A stretch of DNA of 64,000 bases from Haloterrigena sp. H1 (GCF_005938085.1 NZ_SMZK01000002.1:372001-436000), one strand, 5' to 3'. Shown: positions 24,808-33,706, counted from the stretch's first letter. Translations and numbers: made by a program. Notes: generated by a model from the sequence alone, not told the origin.

Positions 24808-26139
24808 ATGGAGCGAACTGAATACGCGATTCTCGCGGCCATCGCGCTCGCAACGATCGGCCTCGGCGTATTCACCACAGCCAAACCACTGTCCACGTTC
24901 TTCCTCGAGAGCACGCGGCAGTTCGTGACGACCACTGCGGCGATGGCGTGGATCACGTGGTGGGCGCTGGTCATCGGGTTCGCAATTGCCGGTGGCGTTG
25001 AGGCGTGGACCTCGAGCGAAGCAATTTCGGACCTGCTGGAGGGACACGGCCCACGCGAGATCGGCTACGGGTCGCTGTTCGGCTTCGTCTCCTCGTCGTG
25101 TTCCTACAGTGCCATCGCGACCGCGAAGAACCTCTTCAAGAAGGGTGGGTCTGCGGCAGCCACTCTCGGGGCGTTCATGTTCGCCTCGACGAACCTCGTC
25201 ATCGAGATCGGTGCTGTCATCTGGATCCTGCTCGGCTGGCAGTTCCTTCTGGCGGACATCGTCGGCGGGTTCATGCTTATCGGCCTGATGGCGCTCGGGT
25301 TCGTCTATCTAGCTCCTGATGATGTTGTCGAGCAGGCTCGAGCGAACGTCCGTGACGAGGGGTCCGAAACTGTCCAAGACCCTGTCTGTGGGATGGAAGT
25401 CGATCCCGACGAAGCTGACTATTCGACCGACCACGACGGTCGAACGTACTACTTCTGCTCGCAGTCCTGCAAGGAGAGCTTCGATCCCGAAGCGGCCAAC
25501 ACCGCTATTCGCGAGCAGGCAACATCGCTTGCTGGCTGGAAGGCACTCGCCGACAAGCAGTGGAAAGAGTGGGGGATGCTCTGGGACGAGATCGCGATTG
25601 GGTTCATTTTCGCCGGTCTTATTGCCGGCTTTATTCCCCACCAGGTCTGGACGTCCGTGTTCTCGGGCCCGACGTTCGGCTTGCCAGTCTATGTCTTCTG
25701 GACTGCTGCCCTCGGTGCCGTCATTGGCGTCGCCACGTTCGTCTGTTCGGTTGGGAACGTCCCGTTCGGGGCCGTCCTCTTCAGTAACGGTCTCCCGTTC
25801 GGGTCGGTCCTCTCTTACATCTACGCTGACCTCATCGTCCCGCCGATCATGGACGCATACCGTGAGTACTACGGGACGAAATTCGCAGCCCTCCTCTCGG
25901 GGATGATTTTTGTCTCCGCTGTCCTCACCGGGTTCGTTATCCACTTCGTCTTCCTGGGCCTGGGAGTCATTCCTGACCCGTCCGGTGTCCAGATCGCAGA
26001 AGTCAAAATCGAGATGAACTATAAGCTGATTCTTAACGTGTTCGCGACCGGCTTTTTCTTGGTCCTTTACTGGCTCCATCGCACGGACTCGATCAGGAAT
26101 GAGGGAGGTCACGAAGAGCACGCACACACTGCCAACTAA
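24808..26139 (+). CDS. UPF0718/DUF318-type permease with internal YHS metal domain
   Basis: The 443-aa membrane protein has two permease halves of four to five helices each (residues 1-170 and 255-430). Between them, residues about 190-232, lies a YHS/TRASH domain with CGMEVDPDEADYSTDHDGRT followed by FCSQSCKESF, a metal-binding module. Related permeases (ArsP and others) export organo-arsenicals or unknown solutes. The start lies three bases after the IS630 right end, so native regulation is probably lost. A CDF cation exporter follows 119 bases downstream on the same strand. The pair suggests metal or metalloid efflux; the substrate is not known. Confidence 0.85.
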   Translation: MERTEYAILAAIALATIGLGVFTTAKPLSTFFLESTRQFVTTTAAMAWITWWALVIGFAIAGGVEAWTSSEAISDLLEGHGPREIGYGSLFGFVSSSCSYSAIATAKNLFKKGGSAAATLGAFMFASTNLVIEIGAVIWILLGWQFLLADIVGGFMLIGLMALGFVYLAPDDVVEQARANVRDEGSETVQDPVCGMEVDPDEADYSTDHDGRTYYFCSQSCKESFDPEAANTAIREQATSLAGWKALADKQWKEWGMLWDEIAIGFIFAGLIAGFIPHQVWTSVFSGPTFGLPVYVFWTAALGAVIGVATFVCSVGNVPFGAVLFSNGLPFGSVLSYIYADLIVPPIMDAYREYYGTKFAALLSGMIFVSAVLTGFVIHFVFLGLGVIPDPSGVQIAEVKIEMNYKLILNVFATGFFLVLYWLHRTDSIRNEGGHEEHAHTAN

Positions 26140-26258
26140 GCCTCACTAATCAGTTCATCACCATCTCTGCTCAATCGAACACGCAACGTCACCGAAGGGG
26201 CGCGCTGACCTCACTGGTAACAAAAGCACTATCGGCGCTCCCGCGGAATCACCAGTGA

Positions 26259-27146
26259 ATGGACCGACGAGACGCTGTCCGACGCGTCGGTGTCGTCGTA
26301 CTTGCGGTAAATCTCCTGCTGGCCGTCGCGAAGGGTGCGGTGTGGTGGACGTCCGGGAGCTATGCCATCGGCTCGGAAGCAGTCAACAGCATTGCCGACA
26401 CGGTCTACAGCATCATCGTGCTCGCTGGGCTGTACGTTACTACCCAACCCCCGGACTTCGAACATCCACATGGCCACGAGCGTATCGAGCCGTTCGTCTC
26501 GCTGTTCGTTGCCGCCGGCGTACTCGCCGCGGGCGGAACCGTCTTCTACCGATCAGTTATGACGCTCGTCGCGGGTAACTACGCAGCGGTCGCTGGCCCG
26601 TGGGCGGTCGGCGTGCTTGTCGCAAGCGCGGTGGTGAAGTTCGGGCTCTATCGCTACTGTCTGCGAGTTGCCAATGCGTATAACTCACCAGCGACGACCG
26701 CGACAGCGCTCGACAACCGCAACGACATCCTCACCGCTGCTGCGGCGCTTGCGGGCGTCTTGGGTGCTGCTGCAGGGTACCCGCTTCTCGACCCGCTTGC
26801 TGGCGCTTTCGTCGCGCTGGGAATTCTCTATACGGGCTACGAGATTGTCAGCGAAAACATCGACTATCTCGTTGGTGCAGCGCCACCACCCGAACTCCGC
26901 GAGGAGATACGCAAGCGGGCGCTCGCTCATCCGGACGTCCACGGTGCCCATGATGTCGTCGCCCACTACGTCGGCCCCGAAGTCGACGTTAGCTTGCACA
27001 TCGAGGTGGAAGGCGACCTTACGCTCCAGCAAGCGCACGACATCGAGTCAACGATCGCGGCGGACATCCGTGACATCCCGGAGGTTGATGATGTGTTTGT
27101 CCACGTCGATCCACGCGAACTTGGCGAGTGGAAGGAAAACGAGTAG
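26259..27146 (+). CDS. Cation diffusion facilitator (CDF) efflux transporter
   Basis: The 295-aa protein has the CDF layout: six helices, then a cytoplasmic ferredoxin-like domain from about residue 205. Helix 2 carries GSEAVNSIADT (family HSLTD/D..D position, with N-S and D) and helix 5 carries TALDNRNDI, so the transport site is a variant of the usual HD-HD/DD-HD sets. HPHGHERIE is the conserved histidine loop. It exports divalent cations such as zinc, iron or manganese in exchange for protons. It follows the YHS permease on the same strand. Confidence 0.9.
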   Translation: MDRRDAVRRVGVVVLAVNLLLAVAKGAVWWTSGSYAIGSEAVNSIADTVYSIIVLAGLYVTTQPPDFEHPHGHERIEPFVSLFVAAGVLAAGGTVFYRSVMTLVAGNYAAVAGPWAVGVLVASAVVKFGLYRYCLRVANAYNSPATTATALDNRNDILTAAAALAGVLGAAAGYPLLDPLAGAFVALGILYTGYEIVSENIDYLVGAAPPPELREEIRKRALAHPDVHGAHDVVAHYVGPEVDVSLHIEVEGDLTLQQAHDIESTIAADIRDIPEVDDVFVHVDPRELGEWKENE

Positions 27147-27183
27147 CTCTGTCCACCAGACCAGCCAGCACCCGGAAACGAGT

Positions 27184-27696
27184 CTAATCCGAGATCGGCA
27201 ATGGCTCCGTGAGATCATACCGGCAGGCGGCCCACGAAACAGCTGCGAGGACGCCTGCAACGGCTGCAGGCCAGCGATCAGTACTGAGATACAGATCCGG
27301 AGACGGTGGCCGATACGTATTGATCGGGAAGAAAACAGCGTACGCCTCGCCGGTCGCCGTGAGCAACGCAACATCGAGGACGTGATGAGAAGTTGCGCCG
27401 ATCGCAGTCAGCGCAATCGCTTGTCGTCGATAGTCGGGTGCAACCAATAGCGATCCCAGGAGGACGACGAGCACGCTCCCCCCGAGCGTGTGTAGAGGCG
27501 CCCACGAGATGGGATCGTCGGTCACTATCTCGAGCGGGCCAGTCGGGATCGCGGGCGTGATCTTCATGAAATCCGGCGACAGCGCACCGACCATCACGAG
27601 GGTAACCTGTGCGGGTCGGACCTGCTCATATCGAACCGAAAGCAGCGTCCCGATGCTGTAGCCGACCAGCACGTGCGTGAGGAGGTCGGGCATCAC
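27184..27696 (-). CDS. Membrane protein of the YdjM/DUF457 metal-dependent hydrolase family
   Basis: The 170-aa protein starts MMPDLLTHVLVGYSIGTLLS, the typical PDLLTH start of inner-membrane predicted metal-dependent hydrolases, and has four hydrophobic segments. Family-like histidines and acidic residues include LSPDFMKI and GATSHHVLDVALL. It overlaps the upstream gene by four bases (ATGA), so the two are translationally coupled. The reaction is unknown for this family. Confidence 0.75.
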   Translation of the reverse strand: MMPDLLTHVLVGYSIGTLLSVRYEQVRPAQVTLVMVGALSPDFMKITPAIPTGPLEIVTDDPISWAPLHTLGGSVLVVLLGSLLVAPDYRRQAIALTAIGATSHHVLDVALLTATGEAYAVFFPINTYRPPSPDLYLSTDRWPAAVAGVLAAVSWAACRYDLTEPLPISD

Positions 27697-28328
27697 CGAT
27701 CACGCTGCTCCCGATGTCGATCAGTCTTCGAGCGGTCCTGATATCGCTCGTTCGAGCCATCGGCTGATGTCTCATCACCTCGAGACAGACTGGGATCGAC
27801 ACCGGGTTTGCCACCACTCGTCGGCGTTGTAAGTCGTGGAACGAGTACACCCCGATCCCAATCAATGCGCCAACCGCGGACGAGCCGTACGAGAACCCAG
27901 CACCCGCCGATGAAAGAGACGACGACCATATAGAACGTCTCCCACAGGTCCGTGGAGATCGTTCGCTCCGCGCCGAGCGTCGACGTGTCCTCGAGTGTCC
28001 CGAAAACTGTCACGCGATCGCCCGTCTCGAGGGGGCCGGTCGAACGCTCGAAGCTGTCGGCGGTCTGTACCACGGTGAACCTGCCGTTCCCGTTCGGCTG
28101 CGTTGCGATCACGAGGGGGTCAGTTTCGACGACAGACCCACCGAGAACGACACACTCACCGATATACGAGTCGCGAGCTGTCGTCACGTCGGCTTCATCG
28201 GGATACGTGCTTTCTAGCGGATCGACGGCGGCTGTGCCTGCCCAAGACAGGAGCCCCACGAGCGCGATGAGGAGGAGGACGCCGGCCAGAAGCCGACCGG
28301 ACTGACCGAACGGTTCACGTGTGGACAT
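27693..28328 (-). CDS. Haloarchaeal membrane protein with OB-like domain (unknown function)
   Basis: The 211-aa protein has an N-terminal helix (LLAGVLLLIALVGLLSWAGT), an extracellular-looking beta-rich domain (residues 45-125: GECVVLGGSVVETDPLVIAT, LETGDRVTVFGTLEDT), a second helix (TFYMVVVSFIGGCWVLVRLV) and a charged cytoplasmic tail. The middle part has the strand pattern of an OB fold. It is the first gene of a two-gene unit with the YdjM-like protein. Confidence 0.65.
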   Translation of the reverse strand: MSTREPFGQSGRLLAGVLLLIALVGLLSWAGTAAVDPLESTYPDEADVTTARDSYIGECVVLGGSVVETDPLVIATQPNGNGRFTVVQTADSFERSTGPLETGDRVTVFGTLEDTSTLGAERTISTDLWETFYMVVVSFIGGCWVLVRLVRGWRIDWDRGVLVPRLTTPTSGGKPGVDPSLSRGDETSADGSNERYQDRSKTDRHREQRDR

Positions 28329-28430
28329 TCACTCTCATGACTTGGGCCTGAGCCATAGCCGTTGTGCAGAATATGCTGACTGTCAACGACTGCTCGGCAC
28401 AAATCATGACACCGACGACGGGGCTGATGC

Positions 28431-29003
28431 TTATCGAAGCTCGTCGGTTGCTTCGACGAGATCCGCCTCGGTGCGCCAGCGATACAGCCGGTCTTCGTCG
28501 TCGAAGCGTTCGAAGACACCGTCTTGCATCCAGCCAAAGGGAGGGTCTTCGTCCTCGTATTCGCGTTTGAGGACGTGGCTTTTCGAGAAATAGTCGACCG
28601 TTCCGACCAGGAGCCCCTGTTCGACGAGGAAGTCGCTCGGTTCCTTTTCGGCGACACCGACGAGATATGTGACGATATCGGCGATCAGGCAGAATTTCTG
28701 GATGCTATTATCCCACTCGCCACGGATGTCGACCATCCGGAAGGCGTACGCATCCGTTCGCCGATTCAGTCGGTTGGTCACGAGGTTCAACCGTCGAATC
28801 GGCTCTCGGTCGTAGTTTCCGAGCACGAAGTACGACCGGTCGTTTTCGCACACAGGGGTCAACTCGCTCAGGGCGGGGAGGATTTCCTCGTTGTCCGCCA
28901 GCGAGAGCTCCGCTTCATCGACTGTCCCTTTCGCACTCGTCAGAACCTCTTCGGGGACGAACGACTCCTCATCTTGCGGTAGCGAGGAAACCCCGTCGTT
29001 CAC
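28431..29003 (-). CDS. Haloarchaeal hypothetical protein (190 aa)
   Basis: The acidic cytoplasmic protein includes CENDRSYFVLGNYDREPIRR near 50-70 and QKFCLIADIVTYLVGVAEKE near 100-125. It resembles widespread haloarchaeal uncharacterised proteins that use a per-genome small family, but I cannot name the DUF with certainty. There is no signal peptide or membrane segment. Upstream (29004-29329) is an A/T-rich intergenic region serving this gene and the divergent YeeE genes. Confidence 0.6.
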   Translation of the reverse strand: MNDGVSSLPQDEESFVPEEVLTSAKGTVDEAELSLADNEEILPALSELTPVCENDRSYFVLGNYDREPIRRLNLVTNRLNRRTDAYAFRMVDIRGEWDNSIQKFCLIADIVTYLVGVAEKEPSDFLVEQGLLVGTVDYFSKSHVLKREYEDEDPPFGWMQDGVFERFDDEDRLYRWRTEADLVEATDELR

Positions 29004-29151
29004 GACGACAAGCCCGAGAAGATGGTCAAATACGAGAACGCACCCCGCCCCAGCGAGTAGTCTACCAGTTCAATCGTTGCACTCATCGCTGCTGTCTCTT
29101 TTTGTTGGTAATAATATTTGGATATTCATTAGTTAGATGATATGGATGGTG

Positions 29152-29167
29152 TTGCAGTGGACTGCAA
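29152..29167. promoter_or_regulatory. Palindrome upstream of the YeeE/YedE genes (TTGCAG-TGGA-CTGCAA)
   Basis: Perfect 6-bp arms with a 4-base spacer lie next to a possible TATA region (aatagaatccttatg) about 170 bases before the first YeeE start. The core TTGCA/TGCAA resembles the palindrome upstream of the SQR gene, so a shared regulator for sulfur genes is conceivable. Confidence 0.35.
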
Positions 29168-29329
29168 ATAGAATCCTTATGCGACGTAAACGACTCACAT
29201 TTTGCTAGTGCCAGTACCAACTTCCCGCGAGTGGAACGGGAACCGTTCCCAGACGAATGCCGAAACCGTTCCTCTCGGAATCAGCTCGAGCAACTGCGCT
29301 ACCAGTCAGGGTGTGGCTCCCGGTGACAG

Positions 29330-29827
29330 ATGATCATGTCTGCCGTGACCCTTTCACTGGCGACTGAACTGTTCCCACGAGGGATCACTCAGTATCTCAT
29401 TGGTGGACTCTTTGTCGGCCTCGGCATCGCAGTGATCTATCTCGGGACGGGGATCATCGCGGGAAACAGTACATTTTTCGAGACGACGCTATCATATGTT
29501 TCTGATCTCCCGCGGTTCCAGCGTGAACAGTATGTCAGTTCACGCGACTGGCGAGTCATCTTTGCGGTCAGCATTGTCATCGGTGCAGCCCTCTATGGAC
29601 TCGTTCTCACCAGTGGAATCTTCGTAACCAGGGTCCAGTGGTGGCGGTTACTGGGCGGCGGTATCCTCGTCGGGATCGGAACGCGCCTCGGGAAAGGCTG
29701 TACGTCGGGTCACGGTGTCTCCGGAATCGCATCGCTGTCTCGAACGTCACTCGTGAACACTGTCCTGTTCGTCGGCGTCGCCATCCTCACTGCACTCACG
29801 GTTGCCGCACTGGGGGTGTCTCCCTAA
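29330..29827 (+). CDS. YeeE/YedE-family sulfur transporter, first half-protein
   Basis: The 165-aa membrane protein has about four hydrophobic helices and the family motif GTRLGKGCTSGHGVSGI, whose cysteine is essential in thiosulfate-importing YeeE. Full-length YeeE is about twice as long; here the protein is split into two genes. The partner gene starts in the overlapping stop/start TAATG. Thiosulfate or a related sulfur species is the likely cargo. Met at 29336 is an equally possible start. Confidence 0.88.
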   Translation: MIMSAVTLSLATELFPRGITQYLIGGLFVGLGIAVIYLGTGIIAGNSTFFETTLSYVSDLPRFQREQYVSSRDWRVIFAVSIVIGAALYGLVLTSGIFVTRVQWWRLLGGGILVGIGTRLGKGCTSGHGVSGIASLSRTSLVNTVLFVGVAILTALTVAALGVSP

Positions 29828-30294
29828 TGAGCGCCAGTACTCGTCGTCCTCTCTTCACAGGACTGATCATCATCGGCGGACTCCTCCACGGATTCGGATT
29901 GGCATACAGTGGGATGGCCCGTCCTGAGATCGTGTTGGATTTCCTCCAACTCGAAGACCTCGGACTGCTCTTCGTGATGGGTGGCGCTGCGCTCGTCATG
30001 GGGCTTGCAATCCAGATCGCAACGCGCGTGCTTCAGACGGCACCACTGACAGGGACAGACTATGCTCGCCGCGAGAAACCCTTCGACAAGAAGGTTATCA
30101 TCGGCGGTACCATCTTCGGTGTCGGCTGGGGACTCTCGGGGGTCTGTCCCGGGGCAGGCTACGCGAGTCTGGGGATTGGAAACTACAACATCCTCTGGGC
30201 CATCGCCGGGATGTTTATTGGGGCATATGCACAGGGGCTCTGGCGAGCTCACCGAAGCGAAACGGCCCGTGAGACACCAGCTACTGGCGATTGA
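29827..30294 (+). CDS. YeeE/YedE-family sulfur transporter, second half-protein (DUF6691-like)
   Basis: The 155-aa membrane protein has four helices and the second family motif GVGWGLSGVCPGAGYASLG with a cysteine that would line the other side of the pore. It begins inside the stop codon of the first half (TAATG), so the halves are made together and probably form a heterodimer equal to one YeeE. The ATG at 29827 is fixed by that overlap; longer upstream readings are in a different frame of the first gene. Confidence 0.88.
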   Translation: MSASTRRPLFTGLIIIGGLLHGFGLAYSGMARPEIVLDFLQLEDLGLLFVMGGAALVMGLAIQIATRVLQTAPLTGTDYARREKPFDKKVIIGGTIFGVGWGLSGVCPGAGYASLGIGNYNILWAIAGMFIGAYAQGLWRAHRSETARETPATGD

Positions 30295-30470
30295 CGTCAC
30301 ACGGCCCCGCTTGCTCCGTCGCAGCGTACCGGACGCTGCTTTTTGGTGCTGCTTACACCGACCCACTCGAGAAGTCGTTGATCGACTGTGATCCGTCTAC
30401 CGTGCGAGTGGAATCTCTTGCGAACTGCCGGGACCAACACTATACGTGCCGGTATCGAACGTTTGCTGCT

Positions 30471-31805
30471 ATGGCCGACGATGCCAACGGCCCTGTCTAC
30501 TACGTAATCAGTGATCTCCACATTGGCGGTGATGAGCAACTCGCGAAGGTAGACTTTCTCGACGAGTTGCTCGAATTTCTCGAGCGCCTCGAAACGACCG
30601 ATGAGGACGTAGAGTTACTGATCAACGGCGATGCGTTCGGACTGTGGGAGTTCACCGAGATCGACGGACTAGCGAAATTCGATTTCCTGACTGAAACGTA
30701 TCCTGAGCTGTTCGAGCAGTTGCGCGCGACCGGCGAATCGATTCCAATCACACTCTTGCCGGGCAACCACGACAGCGAGTTCGCCGCGTATGACAAGTAC
30801 GTCCAGCGGTTAGCCGACTATAACGTCGATCTTGTCCAGTCCAAGTCGATCACCCGCCCAGTCGGCGATCGGACGATCTGGTTCGAACACGGTCACCAGC
30901 AGGATCCGAACAACCGATTCGAGGACTTCGGCAATCCATATGAGACCCCGCTGGGGTATTTTTACAACACTCATGTAACGAGCCGGGCAGGCCAACTGTC
31001 CGAGAGAGGACGGTATAACTGGCTCAAAGACGTTCAGGCGGTCACGCCGACCGAGCGTGTGCCTCACTGGCTCCTCTCGAAGTACTTCTACCGCGAAATG
31101 AACCCTGTCTTACGATATGCTGTGATCCCGTTTCTGTTGCTCTTCAACATCAGCATCATTCTCGCAGTGTTGGCGGGACTAGATGTGGCTGGTATCTGGA
31201 CGATGCCAGTCGAGACGGCAGATGCGATTCTCTCTCAACTGGGCCTGATCGGGGAGGCCGTTCACTTCATCCTCGTCGTCAACGCGGCGGTCGCCGGCGT
31301 GATCCTTCTCGTGGGCATCCCAGTGTATCTCATCCTTCGAGACATCGGTGAGACTGTCGATCGGTTCGGTCTTTCCGAGAGCGATCTCACCGTTGATCCC
31401 GACGAACCGTACAAGGAGGCTGCCCGCGAGGTGTTCGCTGACCGGCCGGAGACCGCAGTTTTCTGTTATGGTCACACCCACCGCCCAAAGGTAAACGAAG
31501 TCGAAGGCAGGTTGCTCGTCAACACCGGGACGTGGCTTAAACGCCTTCACCGCCGGGACGTCATCGTTGGCGTGTTGCCGCCGGTGTTCTACCCGTCGTA
31601 TCAACTGTGCGTCGTTCGCATCGCTTCTGAGCCCGAGGGCGTGGTTGTCGAGTACGAGGAGATCGAGAAGCCGAGCCCCAGTACGGACGAAATCACCCTC
31701 ACCGAGCGCCTTCTTACGCTGGGTCGAGAACCGAATCCAGAACTGCCTGACCGATCGGTCGTCGACGACGAGATCCCGGACGCTGCATCCAACGTTCGTG
31801 ACTGA
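30471..31805 (+). CDS. Membrane-anchored metallophosphoesterase (UDP-diacylglucosamine hydrolase-like)
   Basis: The 444-aa protein has the calcineurin-like metal set: SDLHIGG (residues 12-18), NGDAFGLWE, LPGNHDSEF, HGHQQDPNN and CYGHTHRPKVN near 340. About 120 residues are inserted between the third and last motifs. The insert contains two membrane helices (VLRYAVIPFLLLFNISIILA and AVHFILVVNAAVAGVILLVG), so the enzyme is membrane-bound with its catalytic parts in the cytoplasm. Met 30471 is chosen because the fold starts there; the longer frame is non-homologous. The phosphoester substrate is unknown. Confidence 0.85.
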   Translation: MADDANGPVYYVISDLHIGGDEQLAKVDFLDELLEFLERLETTDEDVELLINGDAFGLWEFTEIDGLAKFDFLTETYPELFEQLRATGESIPITLLPGNHDSEFAAYDKYVQRLADYNVDLVQSKSITRPVGDRTIWFEHGHQQDPNNRFEDFGNPYETPLGYFYNTHVTSRAGQLSERGRYNWLKDVQAVTPTERVPHWLLSKYFYREMNPVLRYAVIPFLLLFNISIILAVLAGLDVAGIWTMPVETADAILSQLGLIGEAVHFILVVNAAVAGVILLVGIPVYLILRDIGETVDRFGLSESDLTVDPDEPYKEAAREVFADRPETAVFCYGHTHRPKVNEVEGRLLVNTGTWLKRLHRRDVIVGVLPPVFYPSYQLCVVRIASEPEGVVVEYEEIEKPSPSTDEITLTERLLTLGREPNPELPDRSVVDDEIPDAASNVRD

Positions 31806-31947
31806 ACCGACTCGAGTCCGACCGAGCGACAGTATTGGGTCCGTTAACGCCCACAGCGGCCAGCACCAAGGGGTTAATCAACTAATCCAGAGATGCATTG
31901 GGTATTAGTAGCACACTACTTTGCGGTGGAAGCACGTACCCTCTAGT

Positions 31948-33039
31948 ATGGTCCGGGGAGCGATCGATGGTCTGCAGACTGCCCTCGCTGCAGTACGGCC
32001 ACCACCACGGCTCGTGGACTGGTCGATCTTCGTTCTCGTTTGTTTCGAAGCTATCTCGGGGCTGGTCTCTTTCACTGTTGGTTCGGTTGCGTGGTGGCCG
32101 CTCTTCTGGGCCCATCGGATCGCCGGGCTGGCATTACTCGTTTTCGTCGGGTTCAAACTTGTCCGTGTCCGGCACCGACTTACGAATAGCGACCAGTGGC
32201 GGCCGTCTACCCTTCTGTCGGGACTCACAGTGCTTGCGGTCTTCGGGTCGCTCGCAACTGGAATCGTCTGGGTGTTCGGCCTCGATATTCGCCTGTCTCG
32301 CTGGACGCTTCTTAGCGTTCACGTCGGATTCGGGCTCGTACTCGTTCCACTCATGCTGTGGCACCTCACGACCCGATTTCGGCTTCCAAGAAGCCATGAC
32401 TTCGACCGGCGGCGGACAGTCCTCCAGTACACTGCGTTACTGATCGGTGCCACGCTGGTCTATCGCGGCCAGGAATTCGCAACTCAGCTCTTGGATGGGC
32501 CCGGCAGTGATCGTCGGTTCACAGGATCGCAGCCGCGGGAAGGAGCGGGCAACGAGAGTTTTCCCGTCACCTCGTGGGTCGCCGACGATCCCGATCCCAT
32601 CGAGCTCTCGGACTGGACACTCTCCGTTCGCGGCGCAGTGGAGATGCCGCTGGAACTCCAGTATCACGACCTCTCGCCAACCACGACACAACAGGCTCTA
32701 TTAGACTGTACGAGTGGGTGGTACACCGTACAACAGTGGCGCGGTCTTCGCGTCGGCGACGTGCTCGACGCGGCCGGTGTGGACGAAAAGAGTCGATTCG
32801 TTCGATTCGTTTCGGTTACCGGCTACCGGTGGAGTCTCCCGATCGACGAAGCACGAGACGCAGTCCTGGCAACCCACGTTGGCGGTGAGCGCCTCACTCA
32901 CGGCCATGGTGCACCGCTGCGACTCGTCGCTCCGGGCCGGCGAGGGTTTCAGTGGGTCAAGTGGATCGACCGAATAGATGTCCGCCACCGCGATGATCCA
33001 GCACAGTGGCTCGTCACACTGATCAGCGGGTTCGATTGA
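31948..33039 (+). CDS. Membrane cytochrome b-like domain fused to a sulfite-oxidase-type Moco domain
   Basis: The 363-aa protein has four or five N-terminal helices (residues 22-175) with H56, H125 and H139 placed inside or at the ends of helices, possible heme b ligands. Residues 205-363 form an oxidoreductase molybdopterin-binding domain. It includes QALLDCTSGWYTVQQWRGLR with C254 as the likely molybdenum ligand, and THGHGAPLRLVAPGRRGFQW, the pterin-contact region of MsrP/SUOX proteins. In MsrP-MsrQ these two parts are separate proteins; here they are one chain, with the Moco domain outside the membrane. The substrate could be sulfite, methionine sulfoxide or another S/N-oxide. Confidence 0.8.
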   Translation: MVRGAIDGLQTALAAVRPPPRLVDWSIFVLVCFEAISGLVSFTVGSVAWWPLFWAHRIAGLALLVFVGFKLVRVRHRLTNSDQWRPSTLLSGLTVLAVFGSLATGIVWVFGLDIRLSRWTLLSVHVGFGLVLVPLMLWHLTTRFRLPRSHDFDRRRTVLQYTALLIGATLVYRGQEFATQLLDGPGSDRRFTGSQPREGAGNESFPVTSWVADDPDPIELSDWTLSVRGAVEMPLELQYHDLSPTTTQQALLDCTSGWYTVQQWRGLRVGDVLDAAGVDEKSRFVRFVSVTGYRWSLPIDEARDAVLATHVGGERLTHGHGAPLRLVAPGRRGFQWVKWIDRIDVRHRDDPAQWLVTLISGFD

Positions 33040-33114
33040 CAGGAGATTCCAGCTTGAGATGCTGCCGTTTCGTGGTCCGTCTTGCATACGTATCGGAAGG
33101 AATCCGATTCCATT

Positions 33115-33640
33115 GACATCCTCCTCCGCGTAAACGCGGAGGAATCCCGAGCGGTGGGAGTTTCAGGTTTGCAGTCCAATCGGCGGACTCCCAGTCCTTT
33201 CGGGGACGGGTAGTCCCACAGCGTCGGACTGGTGGACTGCTGGCCATGCCAAGTGGCCGTTACCCCTATCCTCAACCGTGTATGGCATCCCGGTGTTGTT
33301 TTGGCCACTGGGATGCCAGCAGGAGTCAGCGGACTTGGGGGTATCGTCTCTCGTGTTTTGAGCAGTCGGCACATCGGCACACTTTTCGAGGATGTGGCGT
33401 TCACCGACTGCCCTTTCGGATACTGCCTCGTTATCGGGGGCGGACAGGCCGCCTCCGCAGGACGGTTCGGAATCCGCTCCGTTCCGACCAATTCCTACCG
33501 TTCGATTGGGCGATCTGCCACTTAAACGTCTGCATAGGAAACACGGATTATACATCCAAACGGTGTCTCCGCCCCGAGTGACGGCGCGTATCCACGCCGT
33601 GAACGGCGTGGTATTGCGCCTGTTCCACCTATAACCAAGC
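33115..33640. mobile_element. Palindrome-ended non-autonomous element (PATE/MITE-like), IS200/IS605 ends
   Basis: One end has tgacatcctcc followed by the perfect hairpin cctccgcgtaaacgcggagg (33123-33142). This is the same layout as the right end of the IS1341-type element at 10278. The other end has the hairpin ccacgccgtgaacggcgtgg (33592-33611). The 500 bases between encode no intact protein. Palindrome-associated elements of this size and design are described from haloarchaea as passengers of IS605-type transposases. Exact borders are estimates. Confidence 0.55.
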
Positions 33641-33674
33641 GTTGGTCGTGTGTGTCGGACACACGGGCGCTTTT

Positions 33675-33683
33675 CCTATTTAA
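33675..33683 (+). promoter_or_regulatory. TATA box of the beta-propeller lipoprotein gene
   Basis: cctatttaa lies 24-32 bases before the GTG at 33707, the distance expected for a leaderless archaeal transcript. This supports 33707 as the start codon. Confidence 0.5.
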
Positions 33684-33706
33684 CCTCGTCCGACCAATAC
33701 ACGAAC

